Source of the DNA: Bacteroidales bacterium
GTDB taxonomy: Bacteria; Bacteroidota; Bacteroidia; Bacteroidales; UBA932
NCBI GenBank assembly: GCA_017615435.1
Contig: JAGAAF010000033.1
Span: 1-31,911, forward strand
Direction: 5' to 3'
Length of the DNA stretch: 31,911 bases
Shown piece by piece: positions 1 to 8,028 of the stretch; position 1 is the first letter of the stretch, and every line of letters starts with the position of its first letter. The translations under genes and the position numbers were made by a program. Below the pieces are notes generated by a model, which saw only the letters and a program-made list of their open reading frames with translations, ran no database searches and had not been told where the DNA came from.

Positions 1-60
1 GACCACTCTGACATCTCTCCAAAGGTCCGTGTCAGGTTTGTCGGCCCGGGCCAGACCTGA
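1..60 (+). CDS. possible 3' end of an upstream gene (partial)
   Basis: Frame 1 is open from the window edge to a TGA at 58-60 and reads DHSDISPKVRVRFVGPGQT, which looks like an ordinary protein C-terminus, but 19 residues are too few to assign a family. The reverse strand is also open here: it has a possible ATG at 14 and a TATCTTTG -7 box at 71-78 pointing left, so a divergent gene starting here is the alternative. The last bases form a 6 bp inverted repeat (TCAGGT 32-37 with ACCTGA 55-60) around a GC-rich palindrome, which could help termination. Confidence 0.3.
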   Translation, partial: DHSDISPKVRVRFVGPGQT

Positions 61-110
61 AAATGGACTGCAAAGATACATCTTTTCGCGAAGACTGCAA
101 ATATTTTCGC

Positions 111-118
111 TAACTTTG
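111..118 (+). promoter_or_regulatory. -7 promoter box before glnA
   Basis: TAACTTTG matches the Bacteroidota -7 consensus TAnnTTTG. It lies 40 nt before the glnA ATG at 159, giving a short 5' leader of roughly 30-35 nt. I do not see a convincing TTTG -33 box at the usual 18-21 nt spacing. Confidence 0.55.
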
Positions 119-158
119 TATCCCCGCCCCGGAAAGGGCACGCACTAAGACTATAATA

Positions 159-1667
159 ATGGATAAGAAAATAGCTCTGAATCCCAATGCTGTCGTGGCC
201 GCGCTGCGAAAAACTCCCGATACTTTCACCAAGGAAGATATCGTGAATTTCGTGGTCGAACACGGTATCAAGATGGTGGACTTTATGTACCCGGCGGAAG
301 ATGGAAGGGTAAAGACACTTAACTTCGTAATCAATGACCTGGAGTATCTGGAGACCATACTTTCGGAAGGCGAAAGGGTGGACGGCTCCAGCCTCTTCCC
401 CTCGTTCGTCCAGCCCGGCAGCAGCGATCTCTATGTGGTCCCGCGTTACCGTACGGCCTTCGTGGATCCGTTCCAGGAGATCCCGACCCTCGTGATGCTC
501 TGCTCCTTCTTCGACAAGGACGGGCAGCCGTTCGAATGCGATCCCGCCCAGACATTGGCACGGGCCGAAGAGGCCTTCTTCGCCGCCACCGGCTTCACTT
601 TCGAAGCTATGGCGGAGCTTGAATACTACGTAATCGCGCCGGATGAACCGCTCTACCCGGGCATAGAGCAGAAGGGCTATCACGAAACCGAACCGTTCGC
701 GAAGTTCAACGACTTCCGCCGGAAGTGTATGGAGCTGATCGCGCAGACGGGCGGCCATATCAAGTACGGCCATTCGGAAGTGGGCACCTTCACTATGGAC
801 GGCAAACTATACGAGCAGAACGAGATAGAGTTCCTGCCCGACCCGGTGGAATCGGCCGCAGACCAGATCCTGCTCGCTAAGTGGGTCATCCGCAATCTCG
901 CATACCAGTGGAGCCTGGAGGTCACCTTCGCCCCGAAGATCATAGTCGGCGAGGCCGGCAGCGGTATGCACATCCATATGCGCATAATGAACGACGGCCG
1001 CAACTGTATGACGGAAGGAGGGGAGATCTCCGACATAGCCCGCAGGGCCATAGCCGGAATGATGGTGCTCGCTCCGTCGATAACCGCGTTCGGCAACAAG
1101 AACCCCACGTCGTTCTTCAGGCTCGTGCCGCACCAGGAAGCGCCTACAAATGTGTGCTGGGGCGACTGCAACCGTTCGGCGCTCGTGCGTGTACCGCTAG
1201 GATGGAGGGGCTCACGCAGCCTCGCGGCGATGGCGAATCCTCTCGAGCCGGACACCCCGGTCGAATCGCTCAAGCAGACGGTGGAGATGCGCAGCCCGGA
1301 CGGCTCTGCGGACATCTACCAGCTGATGGCTGCGCTCTGTGTGGCGTGCCGCTATGGACTCGAGCTCGACCCGAAGACCGCGCTGGCGCTGGCGGAGGAG
1401 AAGTACGTGGCGCTGGACATCCACAAGGAAGAGGGGGCGAAAGTGCTCGCCGGTCTGGAGGCGCTGCCGGCCAGCTGCGCCGCCTCGGCAGATTGCCTCG
1501 AAAAGGTCCGCGGGATCTACGAATCGTGCGGGGTCTTCTCGCCTCGTATGATAGACGGCGTCCTCAAGGGCCTGCGCGCATTCGGCGATGCCGACCTGCA
1601 CACCCGCGTCCAGGCCGACAGCTCGCTGATGAAAGAATACGTGGATAAGTTCTTCTACTGCGGATAA
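159..1667 (+). CDS. glnA: glutamine synthetase, type I-like
   Basis: This enzyme joins glutamate and ammonia with ATP to make glutamine in the cytoplasm. At 502 residues it has a GSI-like length, not the ~730 residues of GlnN/type III. Visible signatures: VDGSS near residue 75, the metal-binding AELEYYV near 155, EVGTFTMDG and YEQNEIEF near 210-225, the ATP/glutamate-site GSGMHIHM near 270, NRSALVRVP near 340 and EMRSPDGSADIY near 380. The NLY adenylylation segment of enterobacterial GlnA is absent; the matching region reads ALDIHKEEGAK, so control by adenylylation is unlikely. The ATG at 159 follows a TAACTTTG box by 40 nt and the gene ends before a strong terminator, so it is probably monocistronic. 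A GS-family paralogue with another amine substrate cannot be excluded, but all catalytic motifs are present. Confidence 0.87.
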   Translation: MDKKIALNPNAVVAALRKTPDTFTKEDIVNFVVEHGIKMVDFMYPAEDGRVKTLNFVINDLEYLETILSEGERVDGSSLFPSFVQPGSSDLYVVPRYRTAFVDPFQEIPTLVMLCSFFDKDGQPFECDPAQTLARAEEAFFAATGFTFEAMAELEYYVIAPDEPLYPGIEQKGYHETEPFAKFNDFRRKCMELIAQTGGHIKYGHSEVGTFTMDGKLYEQNEIEFLPDPVESAADQILLAKWVIRNLAYQWSLEVTFAPKIIVGEAGSGMHIHMRIMNDGRNCMTEGGEISDIARRAIAGMMVLAPSITAFGNKNPTSFFRLVPHQEAPTNVCWGDCNRSALVRVPLGWRGSRSLAAMANPLEPDTPVESLKQTVEMRSPDGSADIYQLMAALCVACRYGLELDPKTALALAEEKYVALDIHKEEGAKVLAGLEALPASCAASADCLEKVRGIYESCGVFSPRMIDGVLKGLRAFGDADLHTRVQADSSLMKEYVDKFFYCG

Positions 1668-1675
1668 ATAAAAAT

Positions 1676-1702
1676 AACCAGGCCGGTGAGCCTGGTTTTT
1701 TT
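1676..1702 (+). terminator. rho-independent terminator of glnA
   Basis: AACCAGGC (1676-1683) pairs with GCCTGG and the following TT (1690-1697) across a 6 nt CGGTGA loop. A run of seven T follows at 1696-1702. It starts 9 nt after the glnA stop. Confidence 0.85.
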
Positions 1703-1719
1703 GTACCTTAAGGACAGGT

Positions 1720-2052
1720 TTATTTCGCAACGATCTTCAGCGCTATGACTTTACCGGGATCTTTGTGATACGGATGCTCGAAGAGGTATTTGGTGCGGGC
1801 CTCGTCTGCGTCCATCTCCTCTTTGTAAATGTGTGAGGAGATATGGCCGTCGGCCCACATATAGGTGTAACCGTCCACATCGGGTCCATTGCTGTGTTTG
1901 CTGTGCACTTCATAGATTCTTCCTGCTTCGGGATCCGACCCCAGGGCCTGCAGAGCATCTTCGTAAGTCTTGTATAAATGGGAATCGAGCTTGTTCTGAT
2001 GTGCGAGGAACATTTCCACCACATATCCTTTTGCTTTCTTTGGCTGGGTCAT
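1720..2052 (-). CDS. hypothetical protein, 110 aa
   Basis: I do not recognise a family. The product is a small soluble protein with no signal peptide or membrane segment. It starts MTQPKKAKGYVVEMFLAHQ and is rich in charged, His and aromatic residues, including HSKHSNGPDVDGYTYMWADG in the middle and a basic C-terminus (IALKIVAK). The ATG at 2052 is the only good start. A near-consensus -7 box (TACCTTTA, 2089 to 2082) lies 29 nt upstream. The gene is divergent from the serpin and converges on the glnA terminator, so it is a single-gene unit. Codon use resembles its neighbours but is slightly AT-richer. The frame is complete and long for its size, which supports a real gene. Confidence 0.7.
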   Translation of the reverse strand: MTQPKKAKGYVVEMFLAHQNKLDSHLYKTYEDALQALGSDPEAGRIYEVHSKHSNGPDVDGYTYMWADGHISSHIYKEEMDADEARTKYLFEHPYHKDPGKVIALKIVAK

Positions 2053-2081
2053 AACAATAATGGTTTAGATGTTTTTCAGTA

Positions 2082-2089
2082 TAAAGGTA
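2082..2089 (-). promoter_or_regulatory. weak -7 box for the hypothetical gene at 1720-2052
   Basis: Read on the - strand, 2089-2082 is TACCTTTA, one base from TAnnTTTG, 29 nt before the ATG at 2052. Confidence 0.3.
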
Positions 2090-2102
2090 GGCATTTATTT
2101 TG

Positions 2103-2110
2103 TATCTTGC
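2103..2110 (+). promoter_or_regulatory. -7 box for the serpin gene
   Basis: TATCTTGC is one base off TAnnTTTG and ends 7 nt before the serpin ATG at 2118. If used, the message would be nearly leaderless. It lies 13 bp from the divergent -7 box at 2082-2089, so the two promoters share a small control region. Confidence 0.4.
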
Positions 2111-2117
2111 GTCAAGT

Positions 2118-3329
2118 ATGAAGAAAATTATACTCATTTTTGCCGCACTCGCGGCGTTGCTTTGTTCGTGCTGCGCACAGCGCAAAGCTCACAGTAAAAC
2201 AGTCGAAAATGCTAAAACCATAGAGGTCAAGACGGTAGCGACAAAAACTGCCGCAGCGCCTTCAGATTATGTGTTCGGTCTGTTCGGCCGTGTGGCCGGA
2301 CAGGAAGACGTGTTCGTGTCGCCGCTCAGCCTGTCGCTTGCCCTCGCGATGACCGCCACCGGCGCGGAGGGTGAGACCTACGGGCAGATGGTATCCACGC
2401 TCGGTCTTGGAGGTATGGACCGTAGGGCTTTGTATGAATCGTTCGAGAAGCTGACCAGCACGCTCGAATCCGCCGACACATCCGTCACTATGGAGACGGC
2501 GAATTCCATCTGGGTGCACGAGGGATTACCGGTCAAGCCGGCCTTCGAGAAGGGGGCGCGCAAACACTTCGGAGCGGAGATAGGCAATGTCGATTTCAAC
2601 CAGCCGGCAGCCGCACAGAAGATCAACTCCTGGTGCTGCGAAAAGACGCACGGAAAGATTTGCCAGGTCGTGGAGCGAACCCCCGGATGGAAGATGGCTC
2701 TCGTCAACGCGGTGTATTTCAAGGCGGCGTGGGAAGAGGCATTCACGCGTACCGAAGAGGGCGTTTTCAACGGCCTCGGCGGCAAGAAATCCGATGTGAA
2801 TTATCTCCTCAAAAAGGGCTTTATGGAATATGCGGAAGATGCTGATTTTCAGATGGTTGAACTGCCATACGGGGAGCGCGGCCGCTTCGTGCTGGACGTG
2901 ATTCTGCCGAAGGCGGATTTCGACAAAGCTCCCGCGATGAATCAGGTGCGTTTCGATACTCTGGCGGCAGCGCTCGAGAGCCGCAGGGTGAACTTCAAAA
3001 TGCCGGAATTCAAGATGGAATCCACCATAAATCTCGCTGACATCCTCGCTGAGATGGGTATGCCCAAGGCGTTCAGCCCTGCCGCCGAATTAGGAGGTAT
3101 TTCAGATGTTCCGCTGATGATAGACAACGTTCTCCAGAAGACATTTATCGACTTGAACAAAGAGGGTACTGAAGCTGCTGCAGTGACGGTTATCTCCGTG
3201 AGACTGACCAGCGTAGGTCCCGGCTACGAACAGCCTTACATCAATTTCATCGCCGACCGCCCGTTCCTGTTCGTCATCCGCGAACGTCAGTCCGGTGCAA
3301 TAATGTTCCTTGGACAGAAAGTCAAATGA
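2118..3329 (+). CDS. serpin family protease inhibitor, lipoprotein
   Basis: Serpins trap serine or cysteine proteases by offering a reactive-centre loop and then refolding. The 403-residue product starts with a lipoprotein signal peptide: a hydrophobic stretch at residues 4-15 and a lipobox LCSC with Cys18. Serpin marks include VSPLSLSLALAMTATGAEGET near residue 60, the NSIWV and NAVYFKAAWEEAF segments, the hinge EGTEAAAVT near 349-357, and the C-terminal DRPFLFVIRERQSGAIMFLG. The hinge keeps the small residues needed for loop insertion, so it should be inhibitory. Counting 17 residues from the hinge puts P1 around Leu/Thr in SVRLTSV, which is an inference. The chosen ATG sits 7 nt after a -7 box and begins the signal peptide directly. 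The stop overlaps the next gene by ATGA, which implies co-translation. It may protect the cell from host or neighbour proteases. Confidence 0.9.
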   Translation: MKKIILIFAALAALLCSCCAQRKAHSKTVENAKTIEVKTVATKTAAAPSDYVFGLFGRVAGQEDVFVSPLSLSLALAMTATGAEGETYGQMVSTLGLGGMDRRALYESFEKLTSTLESADTSVTMETANSIWVHEGLPVKPAFEKGARKHFGAEIGNVDFNQPAAAQKINSWCCEKTHGKICQVVERTPGWKMALVNAVYFKAAWEEAFTRTEEGVFNGLGGKKSDVNYLLKKGFMEYAEDADFQMVELPYGERGRFVLDVILPKADFDKAPAMNQVRFDTLAAALESRRVNFKMPEFKMESTINLADILAEMGMPKAFSPAAELGGISDVPLMIDNVLQKTFIDLNKEGTEAAAVTVISVRLTSVGPGYEQPYINFIADRPFLFVIRERQSGAIMFLGQKVK

Positions 3330-5287
3330 GAGCGTTCCGTCTGCTACTGATAGGCGTGTTGGCCCTCGCCGGATGCTCCCGCAATTACGACCTGTTAGTC
3401 TACGGCGGGACTGCGTCCGGAGTGATGGCGGCCTACAGCGCTGCGCAGGAAGGGTTGAATGTCGTGGTCATCGAGCCGACGAATCGTTTCGGCGGAATGA
3501 CGACTGGCGGCCTCGGGCAGACGGATATAGGAAACAAACAGGTGGTGAAGGGCCTGGCTTTGCAGTTCTATCGCAGGTTGGGCGCTCACTACGGCAATCT
3601 GGAAAACTGGGTATTCGAACCCAGTGCCGCGCTGGAAGTCTTCGAGGAGTATCTGAAGCACCCGCGCATAAAAGCGATTAAAAACTACCACTTGGTGGAT
3701 ACCGTCAAGGACGGCACAAACATCACCAGCATCCGTGTCGCAAACGGAGCGGACACTTTGACTTTCGCCGCCCCCTGGTTTATCGACTGTTCCTATGAGG
3801 GCGACCTGATGGCCGCCGCAGGAGTGGAATACCGTGTCGGGCGTGAAAGCAATGAAGAATACGGCGAGACGTGGAACGGAGTCCAGATGCTCCACGGGCA
3901 TCAATTCCCGGACGGAGTGGATCCGTTCGTGGCGCCCGGCGCGCCGGCCAGCGGGCTGCTTTGGGGCGTGAGCACCCGGCAGCTTCAGCCCGCCGGCTCC
4001 AGCGACGGGCTCGTTCAAGCCTACAATTTCCGTATATGCCTGACGGACAGCCTTGAAAACCGCATCCCTGTCGATAAGCCTGAAAACTACGAGCCGGCCC
4101 ATTATGAACTGCTCGCCCGTCTGATAGCCGCCCAGCCGGAGAAAACAAGCCTGAACGACTACTTCATCTGGAGCCGTATGCCCGGCAGAAAGACGGATGT
4201 CAATAACCGTGGCGGCTTCAGTACCGATATGATAGGTATGAACCATTCATACCCGGAGGCCTGTTGGGAGGAGCGCCAGGAAATAATCCGGGCGCACAAA
4301 GACTACACCCTCGGCCTGCTTTGGTTTATGGGCAACGACCCGCGCGTGCCGGAATCCATACGCTCTGAAATCGTGAAATGGGGGCTGCCGAAGGACGAAT
4401 ACCTCGACTCCGACCACTGGAGTCCGCAGTTATATGTGCGCGAATGCCGAAGGATGGTGGGGGAATACGTCGCCACCCAGGACGACTGTGAAAACAGGCG
4501 AGTGGCTCCGGACGGCGTCGCGATGGCCGCCTACACGATGGACTCGCACAACTGCGAGCGTATCGCCGTTCGCAAAGACGGCCGCTGGATGGTAAAAAAC
4601 GAGGGTAATGTGGAAGTGGACGGCGGCCTGCCGTATCCCATCTCCTACCGTAGCCTCACCCCGAAGCGCGAGCAATGTTCGAACCTGCTAGTGCCCGTCT
4701 GCTGCTCCGCCTCGCACATAGCCTATGGCTCCATCCGTATGGAGCCCGTCTTTATGTGCCTAGGCCAGGCAGCAGGCCTCGCCGTGTCGCTGGCTCATCA
4801 CCGGAAACTCTCGTGCGTGCAGGACGTGGACTACCGCGACATCGTGCATATTCTTGAGACAAACCCGTTCCAGGACGGCTCCGCTCCCGACATAGTGCTT
4901 GACGATCCGGAGTTGGGCGAACTGCCCGGCTGGCACCGCTGGGGGCTGTACAATTCCTACGGCCGTTCCTGCCTGTTCGGGGATCACGGCGCCGCGCCCG
5001 CAGTCTTCTCTACGGTTATTCCGGCCACCGGCACTTACGCCGTCTACAGTTACCAGCATCTGCCGCAGCCCAACGTTAATCCTTGCACGGAAATCACCCT
5101 CAGCACAGGTCAAACGTTCGTCTTCGACGCCTCGGAAGTGCGCGTCGCCGGCCAGACCACCAGCGCCTGGCACCCGCTCTGCACCGTCCGTCTCCACGAG
5201 GGCGACACCTTCTCCGCCGCCTTCAGTGTTCCCGCCGCCGGAGAAGGCTGGGCCCTCGCCGACGCCGTACTGCTGGTAAGGAAGTAG
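3326..5287 (+). CDS. FAD-dependent oxidoreductase lipoprotein with C-terminal golvesin-like domain
   Basis: The 653-residue protein has a lipoprotein signal peptide (lipobox LAGC, Cys17), then a dinucleotide-binding motif GGTASG at residues 27-32 followed by VVVIEP near 50 and [13 protein letters not shown]. That is the pattern of the FAD_oxidored family (PF12831), which is common in Bacteroidota; its substrates are mostly unknown. Residues from about 545 on ([32 protein letters not shown]) resemble the beta-sandwich domain found at the end of golvesin-type xanthan-lyase-like proteins, which often binds carbohydrate. The lipid anchor, FAD domain and beta-sandwich together suggest envelope-located oxidation of a glycan or small sugar-like compound, but this is inference. 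The start overlaps the serpin stop (ATGA), so the two genes form one operon. Confidence 0.82.
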   Translation: MRAFRLLLIGVLALAGCSRNYDLLVYGGTASGVMAAYSAAQEGLNVVVIEPTNRFGGMTTGGLGQTDIGNKQVVKGLALQFYRRLGAHYGNLENWVFEPSAALEVFEEYLKHPRIKAIKNYHLVDTVKDGTNITSIRVANGADTLTFAAPWFIDCSYEGDLMAAAGVEYRVGRESNEEYGETWNGVQMLHGHQFPDGVDPFVAPGAPASGLLWGVSTRQLQPAGSSDGLVQAYNFRICLTDSLENRIPVDKPENYEPAHYELLARLIAAQPEKTSLNDYFIWSRMPGRKTDVNNRGGFSTDMIGMNHSYPEACWEERQEIIRAHKDYTLGLLWFMGNDPRVPESIRSEIVKWGLPKDEYLDSDHWSPQLYVRECRRMVGEYVATQDDCENRRVAPDGVAMAAYTMDSHNCERIAVRKDGRWMVKNEGNVEVDGGLPYPISYRSLTPKREQCSNLLVPVCCSASHIAYGSIRMEPVFMCLGQAAGLAVSLAHHRKLSCVQDVDYRDIVHILETNPFQDGSAPDIVLDDPELGELPGWHRWGLYNSYGRSCLFGDHGAAPAVFSTVIPATGTYAVYSYQHLPQPNVNPCTEITLSTGQTFVFDASEVRVAGQTTSAWHPLCTVRLHEGDTFSAAFSVPAAGEGWALADAVLLVRK

Positions 5288-5318
5288 TTGGAAATCACGC
5301 AAATTTTTCCTACCTTTG
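5288..5318 (+). promoter_or_regulatory. alaS promoter, -33 TTG and -7 TACCTTTG
   Basis: TTG at 5288-5290 is followed after 20 nt by TACCTTTG at 5311-5318, close to the Bacteroides consensus TTTG-N19-21-TAnnTTTG. The leader to the ATG at 5383 is about 60 nt. The -33 box lies directly behind the stop of the preceding gene. Confidence 0.75.
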
Positions 5319-5326
5319 CACGCTTT

Positions 5327-5348
5327 GCTCCGTGCGAGCGCGCGGAGC
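5327..5348 (+). promoter_or_regulatory. hairpin in the alaS 5' leader
   Basis: GCTCCG (5327-5332) pairs with CGGAGC (5343-5348) around a GC-rich 10 nt loop. It begins about 8 nt after the -7 box, so it would be the very 5' end of the alaS transcript. No T-run follows, so it is not a standard terminator; it may stabilise or regulate the message. There is no T-box-like specifier or antiterminator visible. Confidence 0.4.
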
Positions 5349-5382
5349 ACGCGTGTACACAAGCGTAAAAGACAACAGACAT

Positions 5383-8010
5383 ATGATGACAGCAAACGAA
5401 ATCAGGCAGAAATTTCTGGATTATTTCGCATCGAAAGGACACACCGTGGTGCCGTCGGCGCCGATGGTGGTGAAGGGCGATCCGACCCTTATGTTTACGA
5501 ATGCGGGAATGAACCAGTTCAAGGATATTTTTCTGGGAAACGCGAAGAAGAAGTGGGACAGGGCGACGGACTCTCAGAAGTGCCTCCGCGTCAGCGGTAA
5601 GCACAACGACCTGGAAGAGGTCGGCCACGACACCTATCACCACACTATGTTCGAGATGCTCGGAAACTGGAGCTTCGGCGACTATTTCAAGAGCGAGGCT
5701 ATCGACTGGGCGTGGGAACTTCTGACAGAGGTTTACAAAATCGACCCGAAACTTCTTTATGCCACCGTGTTCGAGGGCAGCAAGGAAGACGGAACTGAGA
5801 TGGACCAGGAAGCGATGGAGGCGTGGAAGCGCCATCTCCCGGAGGACCATATCCTTCTCGGAAACAAGCACGACAACTTCTGGGAAATGGGCGAAACCGG
5901 CCCCTGCGGCCCCAGCTCGGAGATCCACATCGACATCCGTAGCGCGGAGGAGAAGGCATCCGGCATCCCCGCCCGTGAGCTCGTGAACAAGACCGACCCC
6001 CACGTCATCGAGATCTGGAACATCGTGTTTATGCAGTATATGCGTATGGCGGACGGCCATCTGGAGAACCTCCCGGCGAAGAACATCGACACCGGTATGG
6101 GTTTCGAGCGCCTCTGCGCAGTGCTCCAGGGTAAGAACAGCAACTACGACACCGACGTCTTCTCCGGTCTGCTCGGAAAGATAGGCGAACTCTCCGGCCA
6201 TAAGTACGGCGAGTCGCAGAAGACCGACGTGGCGATGAGGGTGATCGCGGACCACATCCGCGCAATCAGCTTCTCGATTGCTGACGGCCAGCTGCCCAGC
6301 AACGTGAAGGCGGGCTACGTCATCCGCCGCATCCTTCGCCGCGCGGTTCGCTATGGTTACACCTTCCTCGGCTTCACCGAGCCGTTCCTCTGCCGCCTCG
6401 TGCCCCAGCTCATCTCCGATATGGGAGCAGCTTATCCCGAGCTCGTCAGCCAGCAGAAGATAATCGAGTCCGTGATCCGCGAAGAAGAACTCGCGTTCCT
6501 GCGTACGCTCGACCGTGGAATCAAGCTTCTGGACGACTATATGTCCAAGTCCAAGGCGGACAAGGTCATCAAGGGAGTGGACGCGTTCGTGCTCTACGAC
6601 ACCTACGGTTTCCCGATCGACCTCACCCAGCTCATCGCGGGCGAGAACGGTTACACCGTGGACCTGGACGGCTTCAATGTGGAGCTGCAGAAGCAGAAGG
6701 AGCGCGCACGCGGCGCCACCGCCAACGAATTCGGCGACTGGGTCGAATATGGCCAGGGCGAATCGGAGTTCGTCGGTTATGACACGACCGTCGTTGAGGG
6801 AGCGAAGCTTCTCAGGCATCGCGAGGTGGTCCAGAAGAACAGGAAGATGCTTCAGCTCGTCTTCGACCGCACTCCGTTCTACGGAGAGATGGGCGGCGAA
6901 GTGGGCGACACCGGATACATCGAGAGCGCAGGCGAGCGCATCAAGATCCTCGACACCGTCAAGGAGAACGGCCTCACCGTGCATATCGCGGAGAAACTGC
7001 CCGAGGACTGCACTGCAAGCTTCAAGCTCGTGGTGGATGCGGCCCGCAGGCAGAACATCGCGAACAACCACTCCTGCACTCATCTCCTGGATCAGGCTCT
7101 GAGGGAAATCCTCGGAACCCACGTGGAGCAGAAGGGTTCGTTCGTTTCCGATACCCAGCTCCGTTTCGACTTCTCGCACTTCGAGAAGCTTTCCGACGAG
7201 CAGATACGCAAAGTTGAGAACAGGGTTAACGAAATGATACGCGAAAACTATCCTCTGGAGGAGAAGCGCGACGCCACTATGGAAGAGGCGCAGAAGATGG
7301 GCGCCCTTGCCCTGTTCGGCGAGAAGTACGGCGACAGCGTACGCGTGGTCAAGTTCGGCCCGAGCGTGGAGCTCTGCGGCGGCTGCCACGTCAGCGCCAC
7401 CGGACGTATCGGCTTCTTCAAGATAGTGAGCGAAGGCGCGATTGCCGCGGGTGTCCGCAGGGTCGAGGCTGTCACCGGCGTGAACGCCGAACAGTTCGTC
7501 GCCTCTATGCAGGACACCGTCAAGGCAGCCCGCGCCGCGTTCAACAACGCTCCGGATCTGGTGGCTGCAATCAAGAAACTAGTGGATGACAACGCCGCGC
7601 TGAAGAAGCAGGCGGAGGAATTCGCAAAGCAGAAAACCGCTGAATTCGCGAAGGCGATAAAAGCAAGCGCGAAGGAGGTGAACGGCATCAAGCTTATCGT
7701 GGTCGATCAGGCTGTAGCCGAGGGTATGAATCCAGCTATGGTCAGGGAAGCGGCACTCCTGCTTCAGAAAGACGCCGAGAGCACCGCGCTCGCCGCGGCC
7801 TTCGTCTTCGAAGGCAAGCCGCAGCTCGCGCTGATGTATTCCGCGGATCTTGTCTCCAAGGGTAAAAACGCCGGCGCGGACATCCGCGAAGGCGCGAAGT
7901 TCATCCAGGGCGGAGGCGGCGGCCAGCCCGGCCTCGCAACCGCCGGCGGAAAGAACCCGGATGGCATAAAAGATGCATTGGAAGCTCTTGTCGCGATAGC
8001 AACAAAATAA
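5383..8010 (+). CDS. alaS: alanine--tRNA ligase
   Basis: This class II synthetase charges tRNA-Ala and clears mischarged Ser/Gly. The 875-residue length fits the family. In order: the class II catalytic core with [16 protein letters not shown] near residue 35 and [15 protein letters not shown] near 65, the NIVFMQY and GMGFERL motifs, the tRNA-recognition region, the editing domain with zinc-type HSCTH near 565 and CGGCH near 665, and the C-terminal DHHA1-type region with the glycine-rich [10 protein letters not shown]. The start [15 protein letters not shown] (ATG at 5383 or 5386) matches the usual AlaS N-terminus; the same frame stays open upstream into the previous gene, but that part is not AlaS-like. 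It has its own promoter and leads the 15 kb + strand gene run. Confidence 0.97.
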   Translation: MMTANEIRQKFLDYFASKGHTVVPSAPMVVKGDPTLMFTNAGMNQFKDIFLGNAKKKWDRATDSQKCLRVSGKHNDLEEVGHDTYHHTMFEMLGNWSFGDYFKSEAIDWAWELLTEVYKIDPKLLYATVFEGSKEDGTEMDQEAMEAWKRHLPEDHILLGNKHDNFWEMGETGPCGPSSEIHIDIRSAEEKASGIPARELVNKTDPHVIEIWNIVFMQYMRMADGHLENLPAKNIDTGMGFERLCAVLQGKNSNYDTDVFSGLLGKIGELSGHKYGESQKTDVAMRVIADHIRAISFSIADGQLPSNVKAGYVIRRILRRAVRYGYTFLGFTEPFLCRLVPQLISDMGAAYPELVSQQKIIESVIREEELAFLRTLDRGIKLLDDYMSKSKADKVIKGVDAFVLYDTYGFPIDLTQLIAGENGYTVDLDGFNVELQKQKERARGATANEFGDWVEYGQGESEFVGYDTTVVEGAKLLRHREVVQKNRKMLQLVFDRTPFYGEMGGEVGDTGYIESAGERIKILDTVKENGLTVHIAEKLPEDCTASFKLVVDAARRQNIANNHSCTHLLDQALREILGTHVEQKGSFVSDTQLRFDFSHFEKLSDEQIRKVENRVNEMIRENYPLEEKRDATMEEAQKMGALALFGEKYGDSVRVVKFGPSVELCGGCHVSATGRIGFFKIVSEGAIAAGVRRVEAVTGVNAEQFVASMQDTVKAARAAFNNAPDLVAAIKKLVDDNAALKKQAEEFAKQKTAEFAKAIKASAKEVNGIKLIVVDQAVAEGMNPAMVREAALLLQKDAESTALAAAFVFEGKPQLALMYSADLVSKGKNAGADIREGAKFIQGGGGGQPGLATAGGKNPDGIKDALEALVAIATK

Positions 8011-8028
8011 TCCCTCACCCCCACCAGG

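Noticed and set aside
5281..5382. T-box or other riboswitch before alaS
   Set aside because: The leader is only about 60 nt, without specifier loop, T-box sequence or terminator/antiterminator pair.
5110..7389. 759-codon open frame on the - strand opposite alaS
   Set aside because: It overlaps alaS completely, has no family resemblance and reflects the GC-rich codon pattern. AlaS homology on the + strand is beyond doubt.
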